Origin: Phytophthora quininea
Lineage: Eukaryota > Oomycota > Peronosporomycetes > Peronosporales > Peronosporaceae
Length of the DNA stretch: 47,966 bases
Reading direction: 5' to 3'
NCBI GenBank assembly: GCA_011947345.1
Contig: JAAVTG010000794.1
Span: forward strand, 1-47,966
In this document: positions 10,403-22,151 of the stretch, piece by piece
Layout: each line of letters begins with the position of its first letter
Numbering within the stretch: position 1 is the first letter of the stretch
Made by a program: the position numbers and the translations under genes
Notes under the pieces: generated by a model
What the model was told of the DNA's origin: nothing
The model's input: the letters and a program-made list of their open reading frames with translations, nothing else
Databases searched by the model: none

Positions 10403-10501
10403 CTGAATTCTGCGAATGGATTCTTGATTAGATAGATTGTCTAAGCTACACCTTCCAGACGAGAGAATCCGCTAACTTGTTAATCAAATCATTTCAACTC
10501 A
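7761..10501 (+). mobile_element. Inner non-LTR retrotransposon (LINE), 5'-truncated
   Basis: 2,741 bp between perfect 18 bp duplications. It starts inside the N-terminal part of the RT (APGPDGFTSDFF block) and runs through the gene end at 10402 into about 100 bp of 3' tail. Being inside the outer copy it is the younger insertion, and it has fewer nonsense changes than the outer one. Confidence 0.92.
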
Positions 10502-10519
10502 ACTATTGTGGAGGATCTG
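10502..10519 (+). repeat. Target-site duplication of inner LINE, right copy
   Basis: Exact 18 bp match to 7743-7760; the outer RT resumes directly after it at GARLNHNES. Confidence 0.93.
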
Positions 10520-12359
10520 GTGCTCGGCTGAACCATAACGAAAGTGTGATAATGAGTCTCAACAGTAAACGTTCTGCTCCGCAAGTGTCACCGCTAAAAT
10601 CACTGAAGCGCGGCGAAACCGTGCGATATCTTGGCATTCCGTTCGGCAATGGTGATACTTCAACATTGGTGGCGAATCAACTCGACAAAAAATTGATTAA
10701 GCGGCTCTAACTTTGGAAAGGCCGAGCGAGAACCCTAATCGGCCGAAGATTGATCGCCCAAGCAGGGATTTTGTCATTGCTGTGGTATTTCACAGCTTCT
10801 GTGACGATTCCGACCCGGTTCATCAAACGCTGGCAAGACATTGTGAATCGGTACGTGTTATATAACCGCGTAAGCACTGGAAATCTGGGATAAGTATCGT
10901 TCAAAAGGACCGGCTGTGAGGCCACGCGAAGCATACGGCATCGGGGTTCCTGATCTAGCTACTGTCATTCGTCGCAACTTCTCCAGAAATTTGTATTAGC
11001 GATTACTACACACCCAGACGAAGATGACAACGTATGGTATCGCCCAATGCTCTACATGATCCAATTACGCTATGGCAACTTCGCCCGCCCACGATCGAGT
11101 GATTTCTTACTTAAACCCCACCGAAACCAGCGAGCTGGAGGTCGAGCATGCTACCTTTGTGGTGGAGACACTTGCTACGGGAGTGGAACAGAATTAAATG
11201 GCCAGCCCGGAGTCGATTCACTACAGCAGAATGAAAGCACTGCAGAAGGTGTTATTCACCCCAATTTGGTGGAGCAGGTTGCCTGAATTTCAGGTACTGG
11301 ATACGCGAAGCCCAGCGAGTCCGGCAAAGACCCTGGGGTCAGGGTCAAACGCCTTTCGGGCGCTCTGTCGGGAACTGGCAAAACATAAAAGTTATGTTTT
11401 GCCGACTTTCTGGGTGCCAATCGCGGCTGGCCGTCGTCAACGGCATTTTTCACGGACGTCTGCTCCGAGATTCATCCAATACTTGGGACGAAAGTGCTTC
11501 CGCATGACATTTTCGTGCTCTACCATCAAATGAGCCGATTATTTCATCGCTTACTACCGCACCCGGACGAAGGAGGAATGCAGGAAGTAAAAATACGAAT
11601 TCACCACCGATATTTGGAATCAAGCTAAGCAGCTGTCTCCCAACAGAACCATCTACGCGATTCTTCCCAAATTTGCGATCGCAGGATTGGAAGGTGATTC
11701 TCCAGCAAGTTCCGGAGTTGATGCATCATCCGATGGAAGACCTGGGGTGTCCTCGACAAAGGATTCATGAGACCTTGTCCAGTGTGATTCTCTACGTGGA
11801 TATCTACTGCCGGTTATTCATGATGTGATAGTACGAATGTGCTTCGGAGACCTCACAGTCGGCTCACGACTATACTTCCTCAGAGAACTAAATCCTACCA
11901 TCCAAAACTGCGTTCGTCCGGAATGCCAGGACATCGAAACGGTAGAACACTGTTTTTCACGTGCGCGTCATTAGAACCAATGTGGAGCGAACTATGGAGC
12001 CGGTGGTCGACGTTCTTTGCGTCGATCTAAGCTGGAGGTTGCTACTCTTCCCAAGATTGCAAGACCTTCGTAGGAACAGGAGAAGTGAGCACAAAGAACT
12101 GGTACTTCTATGGAGGATCTACACAGCGATTGTGTTTCATGCAACATGGCGGCTCAGGAACGACATTCATTTCCAGGAAACGACAGCTGAAGTGCCAAAT
12201 ATTCTCAATCTGCTGAACTCGTTCAAGATGCACTACCAATTCCTCTACCAACACGCACATGAGCTTCATTGCGACCGCGCTACTGTGGTCTGCGTGCTGC
12301 AAAAACTTGGCTTTGATCCGCCAGAAAATAATATCCCGGAACCCATGCACCACATGTGA
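10520..12359 (+). pseudogene. Outer LINE reverse transcriptase, 3' part
   Basis: Collinear with the inner copy from GAQLNQAKS to the end. RYLGIPFG is kept; a TAA stands at about 10708 where the inner copy has AAG; more frame changes follow near 10890, 11190, 11520 and 11960. The zf-RVT motif remains in pieces near 11910-11970, and the last frame ends at 12359 with an aligned C-terminus (KLGFDPPEN against QLGFDPPKD). The heavier damage fits an older insertion. Confidence 0.88.
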
Positions 12360-12445
12360 ACGACACGAACATAACTCTCACGGATAGATAGCTTATCACC
12401 TTAAGACGAGAAATCCGCAAAACAGTTAATCAATTCAATTTCCTC

Positions 12446-12463
12446 CTCCTCACGTTGTCTTAC
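12446..12463 (+). repeat. Target-site duplication of outer LINE, right copy
   Basis: CTCCTCACGTTGTCTTAC; 17 of 18 bases match 7296-7313. Confidence 0.85.
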
Positions 12464-12879
12464 ATTTCCTTCTTCATATCGTTTAGTACTCGAATCGCGT
12501 AATCGGGTCAACATCATTGGTGAGCCAACACCAGTCATCAAATCGGATCAACGATGAGCATAAAATGTATCAATGGAACTTGCACAGCGATATGGTAGTT
12601 ATTATCTAGTGACCTTGATTTCAGCAAAAACACCACAACAATACCATTTAATTAGCGCTACATAGAGATTCAGCACTCACGTGACGTACATACCGATAAA
12701 ATCCTTCAGGTTCCTGTCATTTGATCCTGCATCGAGATCAATCCACAGCACTAGACACGGGTAGATTTACCAACACTCATTATTTCGATGCAATTTCCTA
12801 TGATCCATCCGTCCGTTTGACGCGCAGTAGTTATCGAGGATCGAGTAAACACTCGATGTGCGACCGCTAGAAGCTCTTC
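12464..12879. other. Intergenic, nothing recognised
   Basis: No frame, repeat or RNA gene that I can support. Confidence 0.5.
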
Positions 12880-13260
12880 TCAAACTAAAAGGTGCTTGTC
12901 ATGGTGTAATTCCAACGACGTCTTCAGTCTTCTCGTTCTCAGCTCCGAAAACACGTATAAAAATATAGCAACAATGAAATAACTCCTTGCGTCCAACATA
13001 CAAAGCCATTCACCCCCATAACGTAGCCTCCCCTCCGCGTCGGTGCCGACCAGCGCTTGCGCTGGTTCGCCATACTCGTCGAAGCGTCTGATTTTCCTCT
13101 CGACCTTCTGTCTCCGATTAAAATCCATCGCAGCCCGCTTGAACGCAAGTTGGCAGTCATCCTCTCAATCACGGAGCTCTCACCTGCGCATCGCTGCACG
13201 AGGAAGCTCTCAGCAGCGGCACGCCGTCTTTCTTGGTCGAATTCCAGCACTTTGTGGCGT
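12880..13260 (-). pseudogene. Short minus-strand reading frames of an unknown protein
   Basis: Two overlapping frames read as one interrupted protein: FDQERRRAAAESFLVQRC upstream, then DDCQLAFKRAAMDFNRRQK and FDEYGEPAQALVG after a frame change near 13160-13200. The composition (Arg/Glu-rich helix) looks protein-like. A GTGAGAG at the shift could be a splice donor, so an intron is possible. No family recognised. Confidence 0.3.
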
Positions 13261-13445
13261 CTGTTTGAGAAAAGAAAGATATAAATAGAACGTTCCCCAG
13301 TAGTCGCACTTGAAATAATTTTTGTTAGCAGTTTGTGTTAACAAATTAATCAATTAGTCGATTGGCAGCTGCGAATCGATTAATGGGCAATCCCCATCTG
13401 CGTAGTTGTAGGCTAGTGACTCCGTCTTCGTGTCGAGCAATGTGG

Positions 13446-14079
13446 TCACGCTACAGATACAATCACACGCTTCTGAAGGTTGGACAGCTCGCGGAGGTGG
13501 ACGGTTCCCTTGAGCTTTTCATCAACAGCCAGAGCGTCCTCTGTTGTGGGGTGAGGTTTATCGTACACTTGAAGACACAGCGCGACTTTGCGCCAGCTTG
13601 AAGCAGTTGCTTCTTCAGTCGGTCGTAGATAAAGAGCAGCTAGTGCGTATCTTCCTGAACATATTTGACATTTGACCATGTTCTTGTCGAGAGGACGCAT
13701 GCGCCAATCTACCAGGTGGTACTGCTTGTCAGCACCCACATCGCAGCGACGCTTGAGCATGTAAGCTAGAGAAAACCGCGCGCCGTAGCACACTTCGGGG
13801 TAAATAATGCACGAAATTACTAAGGTCGACGTTCTCAACAATGGCTGGCTAAGGCCAACATTCAAGGTTGTACCAGTAGGAGATAACGAAGATGCAGCAA
13901 AAATAATGTACATCGAGAACGTCATTTGCTTGGAGCAAACGATTTGTTGTCCTATATCGCGAAAACTCTTGGTTCTACGATATTGTGTTTTCTTGGTATC
14001 AGTTTTGGTATTCAATAGCAGGCAACGTTGCGTGCGCAATGAAGCAGTAGCCATTTATGGCATTTATGAAATACCATAA
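13446..14079. other. Competing open frames, strand unresolved
   Basis: A minus frame of 202 codons (13446-14054, with KCQICSGRY near its middle) overlaps a plus frame of 90 codons (13807-14079, with DNEDAAKIMYIENV). The minus frame ends about 280 bp downstream of the RecQ gene on the same strand, and its Cys pair is reminiscent of a zinc knuckle. Neither is recognised, and at most one is real. Confidence 0.22.
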
Positions 14080-14331
14080 CTTATTATCGTGGTGAGGAGG
14101 TAGCATAAATCCAAATAACAACTCATCTGGCTCAAGTAACTTATATAAATCGTATAAGGATTTAGATTTCCGGCAGTCTATCCAGTGGTAATGGAATGTT
14201 AAGCGCTGTTTACAGGTTAATTTTGCTGAGCTTGCGTTCTGAATGGAATTTTTAGGGTTTAGAGCTGACTGTGCATTATGTGGGATGTATTAAAAATAAA
14301 AACAATCAAATGACACTGCAAGTGCTTTCAT
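14080..14331. other. AT-rich spacer 3' of the helicase gene
   Basis: No gene seen. It probably contains the 3' untranslated region of the minus-strand helicase gene. Confidence 0.4.
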
Positions 14332-17300
14332 CTAAATGCTGGCGGATGAAAGCAAGACTGGGTTTCGTAAGAGGTAGGCCCATAACCTACACAAGTTCGT
14401 CATCGAGCTGCTTGGGGGTTTCGCAACTAGCCATGAAGAAAACTGTTTCTCACTGAGTCTATGGAGGCCGAAAACGGTGTTTGAGCTATCTAGCCGCTTT
14501 TGCGCTCTGAAAAATAGCCAAACACCAGGAATCATAGCGTGGCGTGCTCGGCTCGAACATTCTAAGCCTGGTTTTGACCCGAAATGCAAAGTGTTCTTGC
14601 CCAGGACATCTATCAACGGTAAACCACAAAAGTAACAGGATCGATCTCCATACTTTAGTTGGTTGAAGCATTCACGAGCTGAATGATTTCCAAGGCATTT
14701 CAAGCAGCAACCTGCTAGTCGATGGCAGCGCCGTTCATCATGTAATTCGGCAGAGCTTCCACATGCTACCCAGCATAGCCGACAATATCGCGAGTTATCG
14801 TTGAACAGATACTGCTTCAACGTGTTGTAAATGAGGACGTCGTTTTGTTGAGTAGACGCAGCATGAACCGAGGCAACCTGTACAGCCAAGTCGACTGCGG
14901 GAGCATAATCCGCCGCACTAGTAAAGTTTTGGGAGATGTAATGCTGATTGAGGATTTGTACTTCTCCACTCTGTTGTGAGCAAAAATCGCATAATTCAGT
15001 CTCATCATCAATTGTGCAGGGATATCCCGATCCGTCTAGCACCATTTGTAGCTCACGACGACGACAGGTAGTTGTAGATTGCATGAATTTGTCTAACTCG
15101 ATAATGTCCCTGTTTTCGATGCATTTTTCTTCAAATGCGGGCTCTCCAATACACTTTGACTATAAGCACGACAGTAGATGGTTGAGCACTCAGCACGATT
15201 ACCATCACGTCCGGCACGGCCTGTTTCTTGAGCATAGTCGATCACGTTGTGTGATAGTCCGTAGTGAATTACCTTGCGGATGTGTGGGTAATCAACGCCC
15301 TGTCCGAGACCACTAGTAGCAACGATGAAAGGTGCATCGATTGATCGCCACCTATCGAGTTGGACTTTTTCTCAACGTTGCTTAAGTCGCTATGGTAGTA
15401 TGGAACAGCTTTATCGCTCATTGCCGCGCCCAAAAAATTAGCTACCTCATTCACCTCTCGTTTTGTCATGACGAAAACAATTCCTTTGTCAGGGAATGAC
15501 AAATTTTGCTTCACCATCTCAACACAAGTCACCATCATCTGCTCCAAGGTTTGAACTTCGTGAATAGAGTAACAAAGCTCGGGTCGGACTGTTGGTCGCC
15601 GTAGTGTAGCAAAAGGAAAGCCAAAGCGTGCTTCAAGATCTCGCTCCCACGAACGTGGTAGAGTTGCAGTCATCAAAACTTTTGGTACGTGAAATGCTGC
15701 CAGTACAGCGGAAGAGTCCATGCAAACCCGATAATTATGTGAAGTTAGCGCCACATGCGCTTCATCAAAAAAATGTGATTCAGCAATCCTCGCTCCAAAA
15801 GTGTGCGTGCATAACTCATAAAACTTGGATGGGGTAAATAGTCTGCGCTAACAAACAACAACGGAATCAAGTCTGTGTGTGGATTCATGCGGAGATCGTA
15901 AGCTGCACAATGAATTCCAATTTTCCTGCATTTCTCCACTGATTCTAGAAGAAGCGCAGCCAACGGGATGACAACCAAAACAACTCGGTTAGGAGCTGAA
16001 AACGCCGCTAGCTGATACAGCAGTGACTTGCCGGCATTTGTTGGCAATACAACAAGGAGATTTGTCACTCTTTCGCGAATCAGCGCCGCTAAAGAGCACT
16101 GTTGAATGGATTTAAATTTTGCTTGCGGGTTGTTGAACATCTCTTTCAAAGCGGTTTTGGCAGCCACGTAATGACAGGGCAGCAACTTCGCTAATGCTGA
16201 TTCGATATCCATGGCCGCTTGTCGAAACGAAGATGTCGTGTTAGGAAACAACTTCACCACTGCATCTTGTTCAGGCGGATCGGTATGTTCTTCACGTGAA
16301 AGTACATAGGAAGTGTGGCGTTTGGTCGGCAGAACTTTCAGTTGTTGCTTCCTACGGCTTGATATTAACTTTTGCCACTGGGTTGAACATCTCAAATATT
16401 CAAACAAGTCATCGCGAGAAATGAAGTACGGGTCCGTGGTCGATCGGCTATACGCTGTTGAGGCAACCTCACTAGAGTGTGCAGCCTGTAGGTCCAACAG
16501 TTTTCTGGGTTCCAACTTGTACTTTAAATGCTTCTCCATAAAGCCAATCGCAATGTGTCTGTATTGACTAACACTGATATCCAAATTTCTCTCCAGAAAC
16601 GTGTCGTGGATAATCCCATTGCACGCTTTCCCATTAAGAACACCTCGCTGCTGTGTAAAACAAAGGTAAAATTGGTTGCTATCAGGTTCATCAGCCTGCT
16701 GAAAAATCCCCGACGGAAAGAATCGCATGAAGAAGGCCAGAGCTGGCCGTATAACAGCAACATAGGTCATGAAGTCGGCTGTAAACTCAGTAGGCAAAAA
16801 TCGAGCGATTATCTTGTGATGACCAGCTTTTGACAAACCTTTATGATACCGTTGAATAAACATGAACTGTGATGCGTACATGTAAATGCTCCTCTCACCG
16901 GAAATCGAATTCTTGATAAGATATGCACTCAGTTCTGACCCACGAGAAGGTTGACCAGCAATAATGTGAATCAGCGAAATCCATAGTTTTGTTATTTCGT
17001 CAACGTATTTGCACCAAGTATTTATGCCGTCCATCTTGAGGCGCAATGCGCTACTTGTAGACCGAACAAAGGCATTATCAAACGTCCGTAATAGATACTT
17101 TACTAGTGGAAGCTTGGTTTTGGTCCACAGGTTGCGAGAATCGTCAAGAAAACTGTATCCACTCTTTCGATTACGAAAGTCATCGAACACGGGACTTTGT
17201 AAAAGATGGTTAATAAAGGTTACATCAAATCCTCGCAATACGTGAGCTTCTGTGACGCTCCTTATTCTCGCCGCAAGGTAGTTCACTGTGTCTGTGATAT

Positions 17301-19017
17301 CGGCTATACTGACAGAAACACCGTCCATAAGTACATCAGTATATTCTTCGGATAGCCAACAAAGCTGAGGCAGCTGACGCTGCTCCGGGGCCATGGCAAC
17401 ACTTGAACCCACACGCATGACTTCTTGCAGTTTTCCAAACGGAGTTCTTTCTCCTTCTCTTAGGAAAATTCTGAGCGTTTTTGCTCGGGTCACGGAGCAA
17501 ATATTTTGCTCATTGCTCGGTACCCCCATTGCTGCTGGTACAAGCTCATTAGTGCTGTCCCTCGTGCCCAATACTTTAGCACCGCTACCAAGCTCGTAAC
17601 ACTACCAGCTGACTTTAATTGCACAAATCCATTGGTGTCCACTTCTGTGCTGTTAATCGAGTTGCAAATAAGGAATCTGAGCAAAGGAAACTCCAAAACT
17701 CGTCTGGAGAATGAGAATCATTAGTGCAAACAAAGAATAATGCTTCTAGCATTTCTTGCAGGGCGAGCAAGTCCTGCACAGAAGCTGCGGTTGGAATCAA
17801 ATCTGATGTCATCCTATTCATGAGCCTTTGGAAACGACCCGTGAGCTGGTCTGAAAAGGTAACCCCTTCAATCAACGTAGGGTTCTCCAGCTCGAAATGT
17901 ATCAAGTTTAATTGTGCAGTGATTGTTTTGCAATATTCGTCTCCACAAGTTTGAATGCGGTTAAAAGACGATTTCGTGCCGATGTCAGACCCAGATGACG
18001 ACAAAATCCTCTCGATCATGTATTCTTGTGAGCCGATAAGTCCCTGCATAATTTGCCAATAACACTGGACGAGGTGGTAAAGCTTTTTCATCAAATCGCA
18101 CTCAGAATTGAATTGTGCAGCAAGTGCTATAGACTCGAGGTGATGGCTGCAATGTAGCTTGATTTTTCGTGCCATCTCAGTGTCCGGTCAAATGCTGACA
18201 GTAACCTGTCGTCTCCAGGAGGCGTAACTCTCTCGTCGACAAAATTTTCAATTGCAGCATTTATAACTTCATTCGACAGTGTCGTATCTATGTCGTTATC
18301 CACGTACACACCAAAATATTTTCTTCTCGGGCCCATAAACAGAGTCTGAACTTTGCAAGCTGTAAAACTATAGGGCAAATTCTTGTGTTGTGTGCCGAAA
18401 TGTTTTGTCATTGTTTTTCGGTCGCCAGCATAATAACAACATGTTGAACAAACAAATCCATCGTAAATGGGGATGTGTTGGATTGGACTCACAAGTGTCG
18501 TCGTTGGGTGTAAATACTGCCGCCAGTCATCTTCTGACGCTAGCCGAAGATATTGCAGCCGCTCCTGCAGATGACTCAATGGGATGTTCGTCTTGTGCCT
18601 ATTTTGGAAATGTTTCACAACTTTCTCCGTCTTTGGTTCCAGTACGAATTTGCAGATTGCGCATATTATAATGCCGACACGTGCATCTAGCATGAGCCCT
18701 AAATCATCAAGAGGCCCCACAACATGTCCTTTTGCTGGCGAAACGTAACTTCCGATGTTTTGCCCTAGAAAACAAAGTTTCGTGTGTCGACGTAAGTTGC
18801 TGGGGTCACGAAATGTTTTAACACATTTGGGGCACTTAAAAACACCATTTATCCGCAAAATATCGTGACGCTGCATAGGTTCGATGGTCCCTGGGGCTGA
18901 TCGTGTGTAGCAACATGCCCGCTGTTGATGCTCGATCCGAACGTGAATAGTGCGATCGGCAGGGTTCGAAAACGATGTCGAGCACTTGCTACACTCCAGA
19001 CATGGCTTTCGAGGCAT
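14332..19017 (-). CDS. OrsD/C2H2 - RecQ helicase, telomere-linked helicase type (frame-broken)
   Basis: A predicted ATP-dependent 3'-5' DNA helicase of about 1,500 residues. From the start at 19017: C2H2 fingers (CLECSKCSTSF, CPKCVKTFRDPSNLRRH), an OrsD-type zinc region (CAICKFVLE, then IYDGFVCSTCCYYAGDRK ending in HFGTQH), a middle domain with AGQPSRGSELSAYL and RYHKG...IIARFLP, then the RecQ core. Motif I is LPTNAGKSLLYQ near 16040, motif II DEAH at 15755-15766, motif III MTATLP, motif IV GIVFVMTKRE, motif V SGLGQGVDYPH and motif VI QETGRAGRDG near 15210-15235. The C-terminus has CRRRELQMVLDG, CDFC and further Cys pairs (CRLC, CLKC, CYFC). This order matches fungal telomere-linked RecQ helicases. 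The frame changes at about 18170, 17600, 15770 (beside a 7-A run), 15370 (A5 run) and 15130. Each looks like a single-base slip, so the gene may be intact in reality. Alternatively it is a young pseudogene. Confidence 0.85.
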
Positions 19018-19500
19018 GGCAGCAGGAATATACCCCTGGTCACGGGAAGCACACTTCGAATTAATCCCGACCCCAACTCCAATTACTTCCAGTAAGCCAC
19101 AGTAAACAAAATTGTATCAACGGTAATGTAAATTCCAGGCTTGGAGCTAGTCACCTGAATCAAACTCCAAAGCACTCCAAGAAAGTAAATAATCACTCCG
19201 CGCAAGACGTAGATCAATTCCAGGAGAGCAAAGCGTTGCACGAGGCGAAATCCAGCACCCAATTATCACTTACAAGAAAGGCTGAACGTGGTTTGTCTGA
19301 ATGCAGGTGTCCAGAAAGGGGTCGAAAAAGCTGTGCCATCCATTTCGGGAGAGAGGGGGAGGGGGTAACCGAGTTACGGTATTAGAGTACGTTTTAATGT
19401 AACCCGGATTCTGATGATTGACTTAGAACTATGGGTTAGTGGCACTAAAAACGCAACGTAAGTACACGTTCTGGCGTCGATGAAAGTGATAAGAGCAAAG
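19018..19500. other. Divergent intergenic region
   Basis: Lies between the minus-strand helicase gene and the plus-strand channel gene, so it probably holds both promoters. It has a purine run 'gggagagagggggaggggg' near 19355. No clear TATA or initiator motif can be assigned. Confidence 0.35.
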
Positions 19501-19532
19501 ATAGCTCTCAGCTTCTAGCTGAGAGAACTGCT

Positions 19533-19946
19533 GTGGTAGCGAAGCAATTTGTGTCGATCATTGGAGACGACATTGAAAGTGATTGGCACGGAGCAGTCCT
19601 GCACCTGATTAACAAGGATACTCAGTCTTTGGGAGTTCGAGTGGATGGACTCGTGCTTGTAGAGCAGAGCGAATCTCCACCACGAACGAAACTGCATCCT
19701 TTGGCTCTGTGCCGCATCATGTGCCAACTACACCGCGGGAACAGTCAAGTCGACCAAGTTCCGGTAATGTTACTGCCGTCGCTTTCTGTGTACCAATCTC
19801 CACCTGTGCTGCACCATCCGTCTCCTACAACGCGAGTCGCGCTCGGTACCTCGATCCTTTCGACGATTTGTGTGAATGCTAGCGCATCGATGTTTGCGAT
19901 CGGGGTGCCGATATTCCCCGACGACGACGGCCATGACGCGAGCTAA
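19533..19946 (+). CDS. Uncertain frame upstream of the channel gene
   Basis: 137 codons, the first part protein-like (FVSIIGDDIESDWHGAVLHL, then GVRVDGLVLVEQ), the rest less so. Another + frame over 19770-19890 reads VPISTCAAP and LDPFDDLCEC. It may be the N-terminal part of the channel or a separate fragment; unresolved. Confidence 0.2.
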   Translation: MVAKQFVSIIGDDIESDWHGAVLHLINKDTQSLGVRVDGLVLVEQSESPPRTKLHPLALCRIMCQLHRGNSQVDQVPVMLLPSLSVYQSPPVLHHPSPTTRVALGTSILSTICVNASASMFAIGVPIFPDDDGHDAS

Positions 19947-21970
19947 CGAATAAAGATAGTCGCGACGATATCGCTCCGTTCGGGTTGGCCTTTGAGTACG
20001 TCGAAGATGAAACTGATGGCCCATTCCGCTATTTAGACTGGGGACTGTCGCGGCGTCTGGCAGTTTACCAGCAGAATCGCCGGTTCGCGGAGCTGTATGG
20101 TCCTCGGAGACGTCACTCTGGAGTTCGGCGGACACCGTTGAGGACATCGAACGCAGAATGGCGTCCAGTTCGCGATATCAAGTCGACGCAGCTCAGCCTG
20201 AAGAAACGCCGTGGACGGTCGACCAGCCTCGACGGGTGACCATCACAGTGAATCCGTTGGCGCCCAGAAGGTCTGTCGAGCTGTCAGTGGCGGACTCGAA
20301 GATTGTTCGGCATGCGTCGAAATTGCTGACGAGTCCCGTCGGACCCGAGGATGTGCTCACCCAAGTGGAGACTGCGCGACGAGAAAGGCTACGGCGCTTT
20401 GGAGACAAATATTTTGGCGCCATCCGGCAGAAAAGTGTGTGGCGCCGCCGTGATGGCAGAAGTTTAGGGTCCTCGAAGCAATTTAGAGCGTCACTACCGC
20501 CCCTGGATGACAACGACCACCACAACGACGATGACAACTGCAACAAGGCGCAAGTTGTGGTAAAACAGCCCAGAGATCGATTTCTAAAATGGTTGGCGTA
20601 CCAGCGTATGAAATTACGGGTGGCTGTCAAGTCCAAATGGTTCCGTGCAATTCTCTATCTCGTAGTACTGGCAGATGTGCTGGTGCTGGACAACGAGTAT
20701 GTTACTGGGTCAGCTCTTTCGCAACTGGATATCACATTCACTGTGCTTTTACTCGTAGAAGTGGCGTTGAAAATCCTTGTTTTTGGTGTGTGGGGAAATC
20801 CCGAGGCTTATTTCCAGCGTTCTCGCTATCGGTTCTTACAAGTGGCCTTGTTGGGACTAAGTATTTTGTCCCATTAGTTCCGGGTGGTGGGGGGTTCGTG
20901 GAAAGTATTACGTGGTCTCAAAACTGTACGCAGCCTTACACTCTATTCGGGACTACGGCGCATTCTCAAGGCGTTAATGCGGGCTGTTCCCTTTCTGGCC
21001 AACGTTAGCACATTGGCAATGTTCGGGTTGCTGGCGTTCTCAATTTTTGGATTAGAAGCATACAGCGGGTCATTTGACATGCAATGCACTCTTCACCCCC
21101 AGATGGGTCAAGCCTAAATGCAACCTCCGCGGCGTCTTCGTACGGGGATGACTTGATGGAATCTTTGGCAGCTCTACCGCGGGTATACTGTTCGGTAAAC
21201 TCCAGTTGCACGCCAAATGACCAGGTTTGCAACGTCATTCCACCACCTTCGAGTCATGTCAACTTTGATACAGGTTTGTCATCGATGTTTCTTGTGTTTT
21301 TGGTCGTGGCACAAGACGGCTGGGTGACGGATATTATGAAGCCTGTGGTCGACGCATCTTCCTACTTGAGTGTATGCTTTTTCGTGGCCCATGGTTTTTC
21401 TTGTGGTCAATTTGTTTGTTGCTGTCATTACCACAGCGTTTATGAATTTTACTCTGATCGAAGAGGGCGGCACGGAGCAACCACATTTCATGGGCAAACT
21501 TGATCCAGCAATGGAGGAGACGCAAGTTAACATGATTATGGGAGCAACACTTGTTATCGAAGATTCTATGATCAATGATGAAGAAGGCGCTGAAAAAGAG
21601 AGCAAAATAGTTCCGTTTTACCTTCCGAGGGTGGTGCTGGTGCTGAATCCAATGGATATGGTGGTAACGGCGAGAGCTCATTAATCGTTCATAGCTCATT
21701 GTTTCGTGATTCCTCGATTTCAGCGCTGAGTCTGGCGTCTGCCCCGCCAGGATTGTCAGCTAACTATGATAACCTACTGAATTCGTCGCGGAAACAACGT
21801 CCTGCGAGTGCGCCTCTCTATCAGAGAATAGTGAACAACCGAGAGGATTATTTATGTATTCTTGCCAAGACGCACAAACGGCAATCTCTACGGAACCTTA
21901 CTGTCGAGACGACGATGCAACTAATACAGAATGGTGTGCTGATGGAAGAGATCATGGATCCACTAGCACG
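19933..21970 (+). pseudogene. Voltage-gated cation channel, N-terminus and domain I (split gene)
   Basis: Pore-forming subunit of a four-domain voltage-gated Ca2+/Na+-type channel of the plasma membrane. The cytosolic N-terminus (from about 19933, then a 20158 frame) is followed by S1 (FRAILYLVVLADVLVL), S2/S3 (TFTVLLLVEVALKILVF), an Arg/Lys-rich S4 (LKTVRSLTLYSGLRRILKAL), S5 (TLAMFGLLAFSIFGL), a pore loop with AQDGW as filter near 21310, and S6 (FLVVNLFVAVITTAFM). The domain I-II linker runs to DPLAR at 21970. AQDGW resembles the Asp-bearing filters of T-type Ca2+ channels, so Ca2+ is the likelier ion. Frame breaks occur near 19945, 20090, 20877, 21117, 21370 and 21690. The gene is then cut by a TIR element with an 11 bp duplication and resumes at 26126. 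Confidence 0.82.
21960..21970 (+). repeat. 11 bp target-site duplication, left
   Basis: CCACTAGCACG, exact match to 26115-26125. In both copies it encodes the channel residues PLAR. Confidence 0.9.
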
Positions 21971-22013
21971 GAGAACAGGTTGTTTTTGAGTAGCGTTCGG
22001 ATGTTTTTGAGTG
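21971..22013 (+). repeat. Left TIR of composite element
   Basis: Starts GAGAACAGG, then the shared core TTTTTGAGTAGCG and TCGGATGTTTTTGAGT. A further TTTTGAGTAGGG lies near 22032. Confidence 0.75.
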
Positions 22014-22151
22014 AGCCTTAATTTCGGACGAATTTTGAGTAGGGTTATGAACTCGGGTGGATTGCAAGTAGAAGGGATGTATTGCGAGTAAATGCAAGCT
22101 GTTGTTATGCACGCTGGTCGTTCTGATGCGATCCATGCTCACTCACTCAGT

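Larger units (their letters stand above)
7314..12445 (+). mobile_element. Outer non-LTR retrotransposon (LINE), 5'-truncated, split by a second LINE
   Basis: Bounded by an 18 bp target-site duplication. Coding starts inside the reverse transcriptase (VRDLQHL, FLDFAKAYD), so the 5' half including any endonuclease is missing, a usual LINE truncation. The element is interrupted at 7761-10501 by a related copy; without it, about 2.4 kb remains. Its 3' untranslated tail (about 12360-12445) resembles the tail of the inner copy (shared 'agatag', 'agacgag', 'aatccgc', 'gttaatcaa'). No long poly-A tail is visible. Confidence 0.88.

Noticed and set aside
13446..14054. 202-codon minus frame as an extra exon of the helicase gene
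   Set aside because: The helicase already reaches a plausible C-terminus at 14332, no splice sites link them, and an opposing frame is equally open.
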